From the NCBI GenBank assembly GCA_003516705.1, contig DPCJ01000065.1:161-33220 (forward strand): a stretch of 33,060 bases of DNA, read 5' to 3'. The notes under the pieces were generated by a model that was not told the DNA's origin, ran no database searches, and saw nothing but the letters and a program-made list of their open reading frames with translations. The first letter of the stretch is position 1; the number at the start of each line of letters is the position of its first letter. Shown piece after piece: positions 16,076 to 23,518 of this stretch. A program made the position numbers and the translations under genes. The DNA is from Prolixibacteraceae bacterium (GTDB taxonomy: Bacteria > Bacteroidota > Bacteroidia > Bacteroidales > Prolixibacteraceae).

Positions 16076-17397
16076 GCTTGTTCAGGTACTTTTATTTTTC
16101 CGGTAACTGCTGCCGAAATCAGAGCAGTTTTGTATTCGATTAGTTTGTCGATGTGCTTTTCAGTCAATCCAATTAGATTATCAATATTTTGTGTTTCCTG
16201 ATATAAGTACGTCGAAATTTGTCTTTGCTCATCTTCACTGGGAATTGGAATCTTTATACTGCCTAGTACCGATGCGTTAATTGCCGGATAACTAACCCCA
16301 ACAGAAAGTGAAACAACTTTTTCGACAAAGTATTTACTTCTTAACAAAAACGATAAATAATCAGAAGCTATCCTTCGAGGTCTGATAACAGCAAAACCTG
16401 TTGATACAATTAGGTTTTCTTCTGGATTAATTACGGGTGCGATTGCCCGTAAATAGGTTCTTACTGTTGATACAATTATGTCACCATGTATTACTTTTCT
16501 TCTTGCTCTTGAAGGTGCTTCATCAAAAATGTAAGGTTCTTTTTTTATGATACCTTTATTCTGGTCAATACTGCCAATATCCACATATTTGATTTCATAT
16601 TCAGGGTCAGTAGTTTCAGGTAAAGTTTCATCATTTAATGTGCATACGAATTTTAAGGGTTTTTCTTTCCAGTCTTTAGGAATCAAATCCAACCATTCAA
16701 TTCCACTTTCTTTCGTCGGAACTTCCGGGTTTAGTCCTTTGGTAACCGCATGTGAAATAACAGCAATCCGCTTTTCTTTCAGGGTTTCAATGAGTTGTTG
16801 CTTTTTGGCAATGAGTGCATCTAATCGGGTGGTTTCCTTGTCTAAGAAATTGGCGATAGATTGTTGTTCTTTTAGCGGTGGCGTAGGGATTTTAAGCTTT
16901 TGCAACACGCTCATACCAATGTTTGGTTGAGTCCCAAAACTCCAAAATAAAGAAACTTGCTTCTGAAATAAGTCACTGCTCAAAGCGTAAAATAAAAAAT
17001 ACGGGTCATTTTCTTCTGGATTTACCCTTATTGCTGCCAGTGGGGACCAAATGTTAAACTCTTCATCTGTATCTACAATTGCAACTTTACCAGTAGTTGA
17101 ACCAGATTTAACAACGTATACATCGTTCCTCTGTGGCTTGTATTTTTTTGAATAAATTTTGTGTTGTTCTTCACTGATACAGTCCCTTTTTTTATTGAAA
17201 TTAATTCTCCCATTTTCAATTGCTTCTGCAGAAATAAAAGGAATCCCATCTTCCAAAAAGTCTGGTGTTTCGTGTGGACCATCAGTTATTGGTGTGCTTA
17301 CCAAGTATTTAATCGCGCTTGTTATCCAATAATCAGGAAGTTCATTGATATATTTGCTGCCGCTATCTTTGTATCTTTCATATTTAGGATATTTCAT
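16072..17397 (-). CDS. hsdS: Type I restriction-modification specificity subunit
   Basis: A 441-aa protein with the duplicated HsdS layout: target-recognition domain 1 (about 1-170), central conserved helices beginning PPLKEQQSIANFLDKETTRL and continuing through HAVTKGLNP, target-recognition domain 2 (about 225-380), and a second conserved helix set (EDEQRQISTYLYQETQNID... ending in AAVTGKI). Each recognition domain would read one half of a bipartite DNA site, and the helices set the spacer and bind two HsdM. The target sequence cannot be deduced. The gene begins 2 bp after the hsdM stop and overlaps the FRG gene by 4 bp. Both domains look intact, so the system is probably functional. Confidence 0.96.
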   Translation of the reverse strand: MKYPKYERYKDSGSKYINELPDYWITSAIKYLVSTPITDGPHETPDFLEDGIPFISAEAIENGRINFNKKRDCISEEQHKIYSKKYKPQRNDVYVVKSGSTTGKVAIVDTDEEFNIWSPLAAIRVNPEENDPYFLFYALSSDLFQKQVSLFWSFGTQPNIGMSVLQKLKIPTPPLKEQQSIANFLDKETTRLDALIAKKQQLIETLKEKRIAVISHAVTKGLNPEVPTKESGIEWLDLIPKDWKEKPLKFVCTLNDETLPETTDPEYEIKYVDIGSIDQNKGIIKKEPYIFDEAPSRARRKVIHGDIIVSTVRTYLRAIAPVINPEENLIVSTGFAVIRPRRIASDYLSFLLRSKYFVEKVVSLSVGVSYPAINASVLGSIKIPIPSEDEQRQISTYLYQETQNIDNLIGLTEKHIDKLIEYKTALISAAVTGKIKVPEQA

Positions 17398-17399
17398 GA

Positions 17400-19520
17400 C
17401 TAAACCTCCTCACTTTTCGTTACACTTTTAAGTAAGTCTAAAATATCCCTTTCCAAACCTTTTAGTTCGGCATCGATTACTTCCAATTCTCGTGGAGGTT
17501 CATATACATAAAAGTGCCTGTTGAGTGGTATTTCGTATCCAATTTTTGTTTTATCGTAATCAATCCAGGCATCGGGTACATGCGGTAAAACTTCCCGTTT
17601 AAAATATTCATCAATGCTTTCTTTTAGTGGCACCATTTCGGTGTCGCGCAATTGCGGGTCGGGTTCAGAATTTCCTTTTTTATCGCGGCAAATATCAGCG
17701 GTTTCGTCACGTTCTCCCAGGGCTTCCAGAATGGCTTTCAGTTCAACCGCATTTAGTTTGGCATCTTTGGCATGGTCAATTTCACGCAAATCGATTAAAA
17801 ATGCTTTTCGGTTTTTATACAATTTATAGTTGTGTGCTTTTCCCAAATCACGCAACAAAGTCCGTATTTCTTCCTGCCTTCTTTCCCCGGTTTCAATTTC
17901 GCGGATACGGGCATTTTCATCTTTCTTTTTGCTGCTGGCTATATTTTGAAAGGCCGGTATGGCATCCAGTAACTCAATCCGTTCAATGGTTGCCTGGAAA
18001 TTCAGGCGAAGCGGCCGCTCAACCGTTATTTTATTGTAGCCAAAATCTTCGTTGTCGAACACCTTACTTACCACTACTTCTTTTTCAACAAAATCGCCGT
18101 TGGTGCCTTCTTTAATCTTCAGAACTTTGGTTTCATCGTGTTTGAAATTGCCGTAAATACCTGTAATATCGGCAATCTGGTTGGGCCTGCCTTGCTCACC
18201 ATCGCCAATCTGTTTGCGTTTATTCCCCAGGCTTTTGCGCATGGGTATCCAGAAATTACGAGCATCGATTAACTGGATTTTTCCTTTTCGTTCTTTTACC
18301 TTTTTATTGGTAACTACCCAAATGTAGGTTGATATACCGGTATTGTAGAACAGTTGGTCGGGCAGGGCCACAATGGCTTCGAGCCAGTCGTTTTCAATAA
18401 TCCATTGACGAATACTGGATTCACCACCTCCTGCATCGCCGGTAAACAGGGGCGAACCGTTAAACACAATACCAATACGGCTGCCACCTTCTTCGAGGGT
18501 TTCCATTTTATCAATCATGTGTTGCAGAAACAACAGTGCACCGTCGTTTACCCTTGGCAGACCTGCCCCAAACCTTCCGGAGTAGCCTAAAGTATCTGCT
18601 TCCCGGTTAATAAATTTTTCCTGTTGTTTCCACGATACGCCAAACGGAGGGTTCGCCATCATGTAATCAAACTTTTCTTCGGAATAGCCATCTTTTGTAA
18701 AAGAATCGCCCAGTTTTATTTTTTCTTCATCGTGCCCTTTTATCAACATATCGGAGCGACAGATTGCCCAGGCTTCATCGTTCCAGTCCTGACCGAATAA
18801 GTGAGGCTGTGAATCTTTGTTCAGTTGTTTCAGATATTGTTCCGCTTCTGAAAGCATTCCGCCAGTACCGCATGCGGGGTCGTAAATCTTTTTTACCTTG
18901 AAACTCTCAGCTAAGTCCTCTTCAGGAGAAAGTAAAAGGTCAACCATCAGCTTAATAACTTCGCGCGGGGTAAAATGTTCCCCGGCTTCCTCATTCGACT
19001 GTTCAGCGCCAATCCTGATTAACTCCTCAAAAATGTAACCCATTTGCAGGTTATCAATTTTTCCGATTGGAGGCGGCGTTAAATCGACATAGGCAAACTT
19101 TTTTATTACCTGGTATAAAATATTTTTCTCAGACATCTTCCGAATTTCATCTTCAAACTCAAAGCGGTTGAAAATTTCACGAACATTGGAAGAGAAGTTA
19201 TTGATGTAACTGTTCAGGTTGGGTGCAACCTGGTTTGCATCATCCAGTAAAGTAGAGAAATCAAGTTTTGAAAGGTTGTAAAACTTAACTCCTGTTACCT
19301 GTTCCATCTTAGCCCTAATAATACTTTCAGGTTTTCCCTTTAGTTTGCTGTATTCTTCAAGCGCCTTTTGTTTGGTTGGTTCAAGAATGCAATCGAATCG
19401 GCGTAAAACTGTAAGAGGGAGGATGACTTTTCGGTATTCGTTGCGTTTGTAAGGCCCTCTTAACAGGTTACAGATGTCCCATATAAAATTCGCCATCTGG
19501 CGGTGTGTTTCTGATGTCAT
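17400..19520 (-). CDS. hsdM: Type I restriction-modification DNA methyltransferase subunit (N6-adenine)
   Basis: A 706-aa protein. The N-terminal HsdM helical domain is followed by the methyltransferase fold with the SAM-binding motif DPACGTGG (214-221) and the catalytic NPPFG (290-294), marking an N6-adenine methylase of the gamma class. It is longer than the common 500-550-aa HsdM. The additional C-terminal region (about 500-706) is charged and probably helical, and may contact HsdS or HsdR. It starts 8 bp after the XRE regulator gene and ends 2 bp before hsdS. Methylation would protect host DNA from HsdR. Confidence 0.96.
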   Translation of the reverse strand: MTSETHRQMANFIWDICNLLRGPYKRNEYRKVILPLTVLRRFDCILEPTKQKALEEYSKLKGKPESIIRAKMEQVTGVKFYNLSKLDFSTLLDDANQVAPNLNSYINNFSSNVREIFNRFEFEDEIRKMSEKNILYQVIKKFAYVDLTPPPIGKIDNLQMGYIFEELIRIGAEQSNEEAGEHFTPREVIKLMVDLLLSPEEDLAESFKVKKIYDPACGTGGMLSEAEQYLKQLNKDSQPHLFGQDWNDEAWAICRSDMLIKGHDEEKIKLGDSFTKDGYSEEKFDYMMANPPFGVSWKQQEKFINREADTLGYSGRFGAGLPRVNDGALLFLQHMIDKMETLEEGGSRIGIVFNGSPLFTGDAGGGESSIRQWIIENDWLEAIVALPDQLFYNTGISTYIWVVTNKKVKERKGKIQLIDARNFWIPMRKSLGNKRKQIGDGEQGRPNQIADITGIYGNFKHDETKVLKIKEGTNGDFVEKEVVVSKVFDNEDFGYNKITVERPLRLNFQATIERIELLDAIPAFQNIASSKKKDENARIREIETGERRQEEIRTLLRDLGKAHNYKLYKNRKAFLIDLREIDHAKDAKLNAVELKAILEALGERDETADICRDKKGNSEPDPQLRDTEMVPLKESIDEYFKREVLPHVPDAWIDYDKTKIGYEIPLNRHFYVYEPPRELEVIDAELKGLERDILDLLKSVTKSEEV

Positions 19521-19528
19521 ATAAAGTT

Positions 19529-19804
19529 TTAAATGTTTTGTTCTACAATTTTGAGTGCGTTTTTGGCTACAGCTTCATCTTTAATCAATTCGTAAATCTG
19601 ACCAGCCAACCATAGCGTTAGCAGTTCATTTTCATCGACCTGAAGAAGATTGGCCAGTTGAATGACCTGTTCTCTTTTTGCCCGACGTTCACCTCTTTCG
19701 ATTTTGCTAAACATAGGTGTGTCGATTTCCAATCCCGCAGCTATTTGACGCTGAAGTAAGTGTCTTTCCTGCCTGAGTTCCTTTATGCGTTTACCTAAAA
19801 ACAT
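19529..19804 (-). CDS. XRE-family HTH regulator leading the type I R-M operon
   Basis: A 91-aa protein whose first 65 residues form a Cro/C1-type helix-turn-helix (LGKRIKELRQERHLLQRQIA, then MFSKIERGERRAKREQVIQLA). A short helical tail follows. It is the first gene of the operon XRE-hsdM-hsdS-FRG, 8 bp before hsdM. The position and size are those of a controller protein that delays or limits R-M expression, or of an antitoxin-like regulator. A small palindrome, TGACTTGTCA (19818-19827), lies just upstream of its start and could be an operator, but that is speculative. Confidence 0.88.
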   Translation of the reverse strand: MFLGKRIKELRQERHLLQRQIAAGLEIDTPMFSKIERGERRAKREQVIQLANLLQVDENELLTLWLAGQIYELIKDEAVAKNALKIVEQNI

Positions 19805-19855
19805 GATTACTGGTTGTTGACTTGTCAGATTTTGGCTAATTTAGAAAAGAAAAAG

Positions 19856-19863
19856 CAAACATA
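19856..19863 (-). promoter_or_regulatory. -7 promoter element of the XRE-hsdMS-FRG operon
   Basis: On the minus strand this reads TATGTTTG, matching TAnnTTTG. It is 51 bp upstream of the XRE start codon, leaving a leader of about 45 nt. The -33 box is not convincing. Confidence 0.45.
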
Positions 19864-19925
19864 TTGAAAATAGAATCAATAACTTTTCAACATAGGAGAG
19901 GGGAAATGTAGGAAACGGAGGAAAA

Positions 19926-19958
19926 GCCCCTCCCTAACCCTCCCCAAAGGGAGGGAAT
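19926..19958. repeat. Small CCCTCCC/GGGAGGG palindromic repeat
   Basis: CCCTCCC (19938-19944) and GGGAGGG (19949-19955) flank a 4-base loop, preceded by a second CCCTCCC copy. It lies in the noncoding gap between the DUF3987 gene and the XRE promoter. Related hairpins are scattered in Bacteroidota genomes. A similar unit lies inside the coding gene at 22173-22221. Confidence 0.65.
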
Positions 19959-19986
19959 TTGAGTAATACTATAAATCCGCTGTTTC

Positions 19987-21777
19987 CTATTTCCCATTTT
20001 TTGATTTCACATAGTTATTATGCTCGTGTACCAACAATCCGATTTCTTTCATCTGACCAATGTATTTTTCTGCTGTTTTATCTTTTATTTCCAGTGCTTT
20101 GGCAATTGTCAAATAATCCTGGCGATTAAAATTCTCGGGAAGTGCATTGTAAAAACGTAGTTTAATTCCCTGCAGGTTGTTGTTGGGAAGATTCTGGAAA
20201 ACTGCAATGGCATGTTTCTCCAATGTAAATGCGATTTGGATGGCTGTCTGAAAGTCAATTTCAGAACAAACCAGTGGATTGGTAACATCACCTTCCTCTA
20301 AAATCCGAAGGGTTCGTAAAACCATTGCAATCCTGAAAGTGATTAATCCCAAACGTCTGCTGTTTGCATTAAAATCGTTTCCCAGTAACATGCGGTTTCG
20401 TTTGTAAAGCATGTCAAACTGGTTTGTAAAGTTTTCGCCTTGCTCAGCAGTAAAAGTAAAGCGTACCGGCTGGGGCAATTTATCCAGTAATTTGTACAAA
20501 TCATGCATCAGGATTCCCTGCTGTTCAAAGAAATCGACATAATTCACTTTTTGATGTGAGATAAACGGATTTTTAAAATCGCTGTAATCTTCAAAAGCAT
20601 AATACAAAAACCGACTGAATAATCCGTTCTCCACATCAGGCATCATGTTATGCACCTGTTTTGGAGTGCCGGAAAGGGCGATGGCCAGGTGCGGGTCTTC
20701 CACTTCAATGTGTTCGTTATCCTTTCGGCGGAACATATTTGTACTTTCGTGGTGAAAAGCTTTTCGCAACACATCGCTGAAATTGCCCCAATCCTGCTTT
20801 AGTGTTCCGGCTAAAGTATCAGCTTCAGTTTCAAAAATTATTCCTTTGAAATCATTGTCGGAAAGCGCCTGGATGAAAGCTGATGCGCTACTGTTAGCAG
20901 GAATATAAAACATTTTCCTTTTGGGTTCTTTGGGCTTTTCAATTCCCAATCGCTGGTTTTTATTCAGATTGTTGTACTGCTCCATTTCATGCTCATATTG
21001 CTCTTTTTGCAATATTGACTGTTCCACCATCGATTTATGAATCTTCATCCCGAAGTATTTTGCCCATTTCAGTTTGCCTTTGCCAGAACCTGCCGGAGCT
21101 GTAATAAATGAGTACAGATGTGCTGAAACCGGCTCATCAAAATAAATACCTTCCACTTTGGGTAAACATCCGCTGATAACCGTAATTGCACCAATCAGAA
21201 AAACATCCTTTTCCGTTGCATCCTGAAACATACCGACACTTTCCTTTAATATTTCGGGCAGATGCAGGTAAACTTCTGACGGGATTTTTGGGGTGTTGAA
21301 AATTGAATCTGACTCAAATTCAGTATTTATTTCACATTTCCCCCTCTGTTCGTCGGACACCTCGCCTGAAACAGGGGAGGAATCTGAAACTGTGGTTTTT
21401 ATATCAATACCGGCTTGCTGTGCAAGGTGAAAGAAAGTTTTTATTGTGATTCCGGTTCCTTTTGCTTTCAAACAATTATCAAATTGTTTGTCGCATTCAG
21501 AAGCTGAATAATTGTGATAAAACCGGCTAATTCGATGATAATAATCCCTGCCGGTTTCGCCAAAAGCATCGGCAAAGGCAAAACCAACGTCCCGCCAATC
21601 AGCATAATTGGCAGTTATGTCGATTTGCTGTGATTCGATTCGCGAAATGATGGTTTCGATTTCAACCTGAATTGCAGGTTGGGCAAAATCTGAGACGCAC
21701 GGCAGTGCGTCTCTACGATTTTCAGGAATGTTTTCGGTTGGCAGCCAGTCGGATGGGATAAATTCTTTTTTGCTCAT
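19987..21777 (-). CDS. DUF3987 protein with PriCT-2 domain (mobile-element replication)
   Basis: A 596-aa protein. Residues about 38-125 resemble PriCT-2, a primase C-terminal domain (NYADWRDVGFAFADAFGE through FFHLAQQAGID). From about 165 on it is the DUF3987 domain, with a P-loop-like APAGSGKGK (227-235). Such proteins accompany a BT4734/VirE-N protein in Bacteroidota integrative elements and are thought to act in element replication as helicase/primase-like ATPases; direct evidence is sparse. Its ATG overlaps the upstream gene by 4 bases. Two short palindromic repeats are embedded in frame, at residues about 22-29 and 133-147, both in linkers, so the protein appears to tolerate them. Confidence 0.85.
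   Translation of the reverse strand: MSKKEFIPSDWLPTENIPENRRDALPCVSDFAQPAIQVEIETIISRIESQQIDITANYADWRDVGFAFADAFGETGRDYYHRISRFYHNYSASECDKQFDNCLKAKGTGITIKTFFHLAQQAGIDIKTTVSDSSPVSGEVSDEQRGKCEINTEFESDSIFNTPKIPSEVYLHLPEILKESVGMFQDATEKDVFLIGAITVISGCLPKVEGIYFDEPVSAHLYSFITAPAGSGKGKLKWAKYFGMKIHKSMVEQSILQKEQYEHEMEQYNNLNKNQRLGIEKPKEPKRKMFYIPANSSASAFIQALSDNDFKGIIFETEADTLAGTLKQDWGNFSDVLRKAFHHESTNMFRRKDNEHIEVEDPHLAIALSGTPKQVHNMMPDVENGLFSRFLYYAFEDYSDFKNPFISHQKVNYVDFFEQQGILMHDLYKLLDKLPQPVRFTFTAEQGENFTNQFDMLYKRNRMLLGNDFNANSRRLGLITFRIAMVLRTLRILEEGDVTNPLVCSEIDFQTAIQIAFTLEKHAIAVFQNLPNNNLQGIKLRFYNALPENFNRQDYLTIAKALEIKDKTAEKYIGQMKEIGLLVHEHNNYVKSKNGK
21338..21381. repeat. Palindromic repeat embedded in frame in the DUF3987 gene
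   Basis: An imperfect inverted repeat with arms TTCCCCCTCTGTT and AACAGGGGAGGAA around a GC-rich centre. It encodes about residues 133-147 (SSPVSGEVSDEQRGK), the linker between the PriCT-2 and DUF3987 domains, and keeps the frame open. It resembles dispersed Bacteroidota hairpins. Confidence 0.6.
21692..21713. repeat. GAGACGCAC/GTGCGTCTC palindromic repeat inside the DUF3987 gene
   Basis: A perfect 9-bp inverted repeat with a 4-base loop, encoding residues about 22-29 (RDALPCV) near the N-terminus. Very similar hairpins are dispersed in many bacterial genomes. Here one is fixed in frame inside a gene. Confidence 0.7.
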
Positions 21778-22733
21778 TGCTGCAGGTATTTTGGATTGAT
21801 AAACACTTCGCTGTCGTAAGGAAGGAAACAGGCCCGGGAAATGTCTTTCCCTGATTTGTCAACTTCCAACTGGTAGGTTTTCAGGATATAGGCTGCAATT
21901 GCTTTGAAATAAAGCTGGTGTGAGCCTTTGGTAAGGTCAATCGCAACAATCCATTTCAAACCATCGCCGGATGGCGAAATAAAAAGCATTTCGGTATCGA
22001 AATATTCGTCGGCCAGTAACTTCTCTTTCAACGTTTCAACATCGGAAATGTGGTCAAAATCAATGGTAATCAATCCTGAATGTTTCAGAAGATTGTTGTC
22101 GCCCCGTTTGCTGAAAATGCCGGAAAATGTTGCATAATCAAAGTTTTCGGCTTTGTATTTCCGAGCTGAATTAAGCCTCTCCCCCGACCCCTCCCCGAAA
22201 TGGAGGGGAGAAAGAAGGCTTCGCAACTCTTCTGTTTGCTGTTTGTATTTATTGCTTTTAATGAGTTCAAAAACTTCAACCAGACTGATTTCCCGTTCGG
22301 GAATTGTATTCGTTACCGGGTGCCTGAAAAAACTGAATTTCGGAATCAAAACCTTTGGGTGGATGGATTCCAGGATTAGTTTTTTAGTAGGGCAGGGGGA
22401 ATGAAATCTGGTTTCTTTTAAAATCCCCAGGTTTAAATCTTCATCCAGCTTTTTGAGTAAATCAAATCCAGTGAGGTTGTAATACAAAGCTGCAAAATCG
22501 AATGGATTGCCGGTAAAATCAGGATTTTCAACATCCTGAAAACAGAAAACCCAGTCCCTGTTTTCAAGAATCAATGTTTCTTTTCCGTTGTTAAACGGAT
22601 TCCGGGCAGGCAGGCATTTTTTACCAGATAGATGAATGACTAATTCATCGGGGTAAAATGAGCGCAGAATATGAGCATAAATATTAAGTCCATAATGCGT
22701 TTTGTCGAGGATGGCTTTTTTACTTAGTTCCAT
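21774..22733 (-). CDS. BT4734/BF3469-type (VirE N-terminal) mobile-element protein
   Basis: A 319-aa protein from the preferred ATG at 22733 (MELSKKAIL). An ATG at 22844 would add 37 residues but would overlap the upstream gene by 125 bases, whereas 22733 gives a 14-base overlap. The N-terminal half resembles CHC2-type primase zinc-binding regions (GKKCLPARNPFNNGKETL, then FCFQDVENPDFTGNPFDFAALYYNLTG). The C-terminal half matches BT4734/VirE-N proteins (HSGLITIDFDHISDVETLKEKL, FISPSGDGLKWIVAID, ISRACFLPYDSEVFIN). It is paired with the DUF3987 protein as in many Bacteroidota elements and probably serves element replication. A palindromic repeat interrupts residues about 170-187 without breaking the frame. 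Confidence 0.82.
   Translation of the reverse strand: MELSKKAILDKTHYGLNIYAHILRSFYPDELVIHLSGKKCLPARNPFNNGKETLILENRDWVFCFQDVENPDFTGNPFDFAALYYNLTGFDLLKKLDEDLNLGILKETRFHSPCPTKKLILESIHPKVLIPKFSFFRHPVTNTIPEREISLVEVFELIKSNKYKQQTEELRSLLSPLHFGEGSGERLNSARKYKAENFDYATFSGIFSKRGDNNLLKHSGLITIDFDHISDVETLKEKLLADEYFDTEMLFISPSGDGLKWIVAIDLTKGSHQLYFKAIAAYILKTYQLEVDKSGKDISRACFLPYDSEVFINPKYLQQ
22173..22221. repeat. Palindromic repeat embedded in frame in the BT4734-type gene
   Basis: Outer arms AAGCCT and AGGCTT (ending 22221) enclose an inner stem CCCCTCC/GGAGGGG. It encodes part of SLLSPLHFGEGSGERLN, a low-complexity insertion between the two recognisable halves of the protein. The GGAGGGG core is related to the noncoding repeat at 19926-19958. 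Confidence 0.65.
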
Positions 22734-23022
22734 TTCTGCCTGTTTTTTTGAGGTTTCCGGTATAATTGGAGTCAAGCAAAGTTTCGAGGTCGGAAACTTT
22801 GTAATAGAATTTTCCGCTGATGCGGGAAAATGGCAAAGTGCCATTGTCCCGCAAGGTTTGGAGCGTTCGTGGACTGATGTTCAGCGCAAGCAGAACATCC
22901 TGTCCGTCAATCCATGATTCTTTGAAGTATTCTACCTTTCTTTGTTTCATGGCATAAATGAATGCTTTCACTTCTTTAAGGTCGGATGAAAGCGCAAGCA
23001 ATGCCTGGATAATTTCGTTCAT
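22720..23022 (-). CDS. Excisionase-like helix-turn-helix protein (HTH_17)
   Basis: A 100-aa protein. An N-terminal helical stretch is followed by a MerR/excisionase-type winged helix: VLLALNISPRTLQTLRDNGTLPFSRISGKFYYKVSDLETLLDS. The wing 'GKFYY' followed by a helix beginning 'VSDLE' is the usual HTH_17 pattern. It overlaps the preceding HTH gene by 4 bases and the following BT4734-type gene by 14. Proteins of this kind in Bacteroidota elements act as recombination directionality factors or as regulators of element genes. Which role applies here is not known. Confidence 0.82.
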   Translation of the reverse strand: MNEIIQALLALSSDLKEVKAFIYAMKQRKVEYFKESWIDGQDVLLALNISPRTLQTLRDNGTLPFSRISGKFYYKVSDLETLLDSNYTGNLKKTGRNGTK

Positions 23023-23321
23023 AATCTTATCCTCCCTTTTTTCATCAGGTATTGATTTGCCTGCTCTTCGATTTCGGTTGTGGTAACCTGTTTGTTGCTG
23101 AGTAACCAGGTGTCGAGTTCCTTCCGGTTAAAATAGAGTTTCTTGCCGTTTGGTTTGTATGCCGGTAACGCACCCGAACTGGTAAGTTTGTACAGGTGTG
23201 AATGTGAAACTTCAAGATAAACCGCTGCTTCACTGAAGTTTAAAACTTCTTTTTTCAATAAATTCTGCTCTACCAACATCCGCTCGATGTTTTCAAGCTT
23301 TTCAAAAATCTTCTCGTCCAT
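23019..23321 (-). CDS. Excisionase-like helix-turn-helix protein (HTH_17), second copy
   Basis: A 100-aa protein with a short N-terminal coiled segment (KIFEKLENIERMLVEQNL) and a DNA-binding core, LNFSEAAVYLEVSHSHLYKLTSSGALPAYKPNGKKLYFNRKELDTWL, a textbook excisionase-family winged helix. It overlaps the next HTH gene by 4 bases, so the two are translated together. The coiled N-termini of both proteins suggest homo- or heterodimers. The 197-bp noncoding stretch upstream is rich in palindromes and is a likely binding region. Confidence 0.87.
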   Translation of the reverse strand: MDEKIFEKLENIERMLVEQNLLKKEVLNFSEAAVYLEVSHSHLYKLTSSGALPAYKPNGKKLYFNRKELDTWLLSNKQVTTTEIEEQANQYLMKKGRIRL

Positions 23322-23518
23322 TTTTTTAACGATTAAGAATTATTAAATGGACTTCTGGCCAGAAGACATCTTTGATTTTCAAAGACAACTCAAATTTCGC
23401 GAGAGATTTTTGGTAATATTTTTTTGGAAAAATGACAGATTACAAATTGCTGTTATTCAGCAATTTAAATAAATGATTGGAAATTTGAAATGGTAAAATG
23501 ACAGCAAATTACCGCAAT
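23322..23518. promoter_or_regulatory. Palindrome-rich noncoding region of the element
   Basis: This 197-bp AT-rich gap holds a perfect 14-bp palindrome CTTCTGGCCAGAAG (23352-23365), an inverted repeat CTTTGA-TTT-TCAAAG (23370-23384), and a perfect 9-5-9 hairpin AAATTGCTG-TTATT-CAGCAATTT (23444-23466). AAAATGACAG and ATTCAGCAA each occur twice in the right half. It could be a replication or transfer origin, or an operator region for the HTH proteins. No gene is visible. Confidence 0.5.

Noticed and set aside
17627..18115. 162-aa plus-strand ORF opposite hsdM
   Set aside because: It lies wholly within hsdM, which has clear catalytic motifs; no family features.
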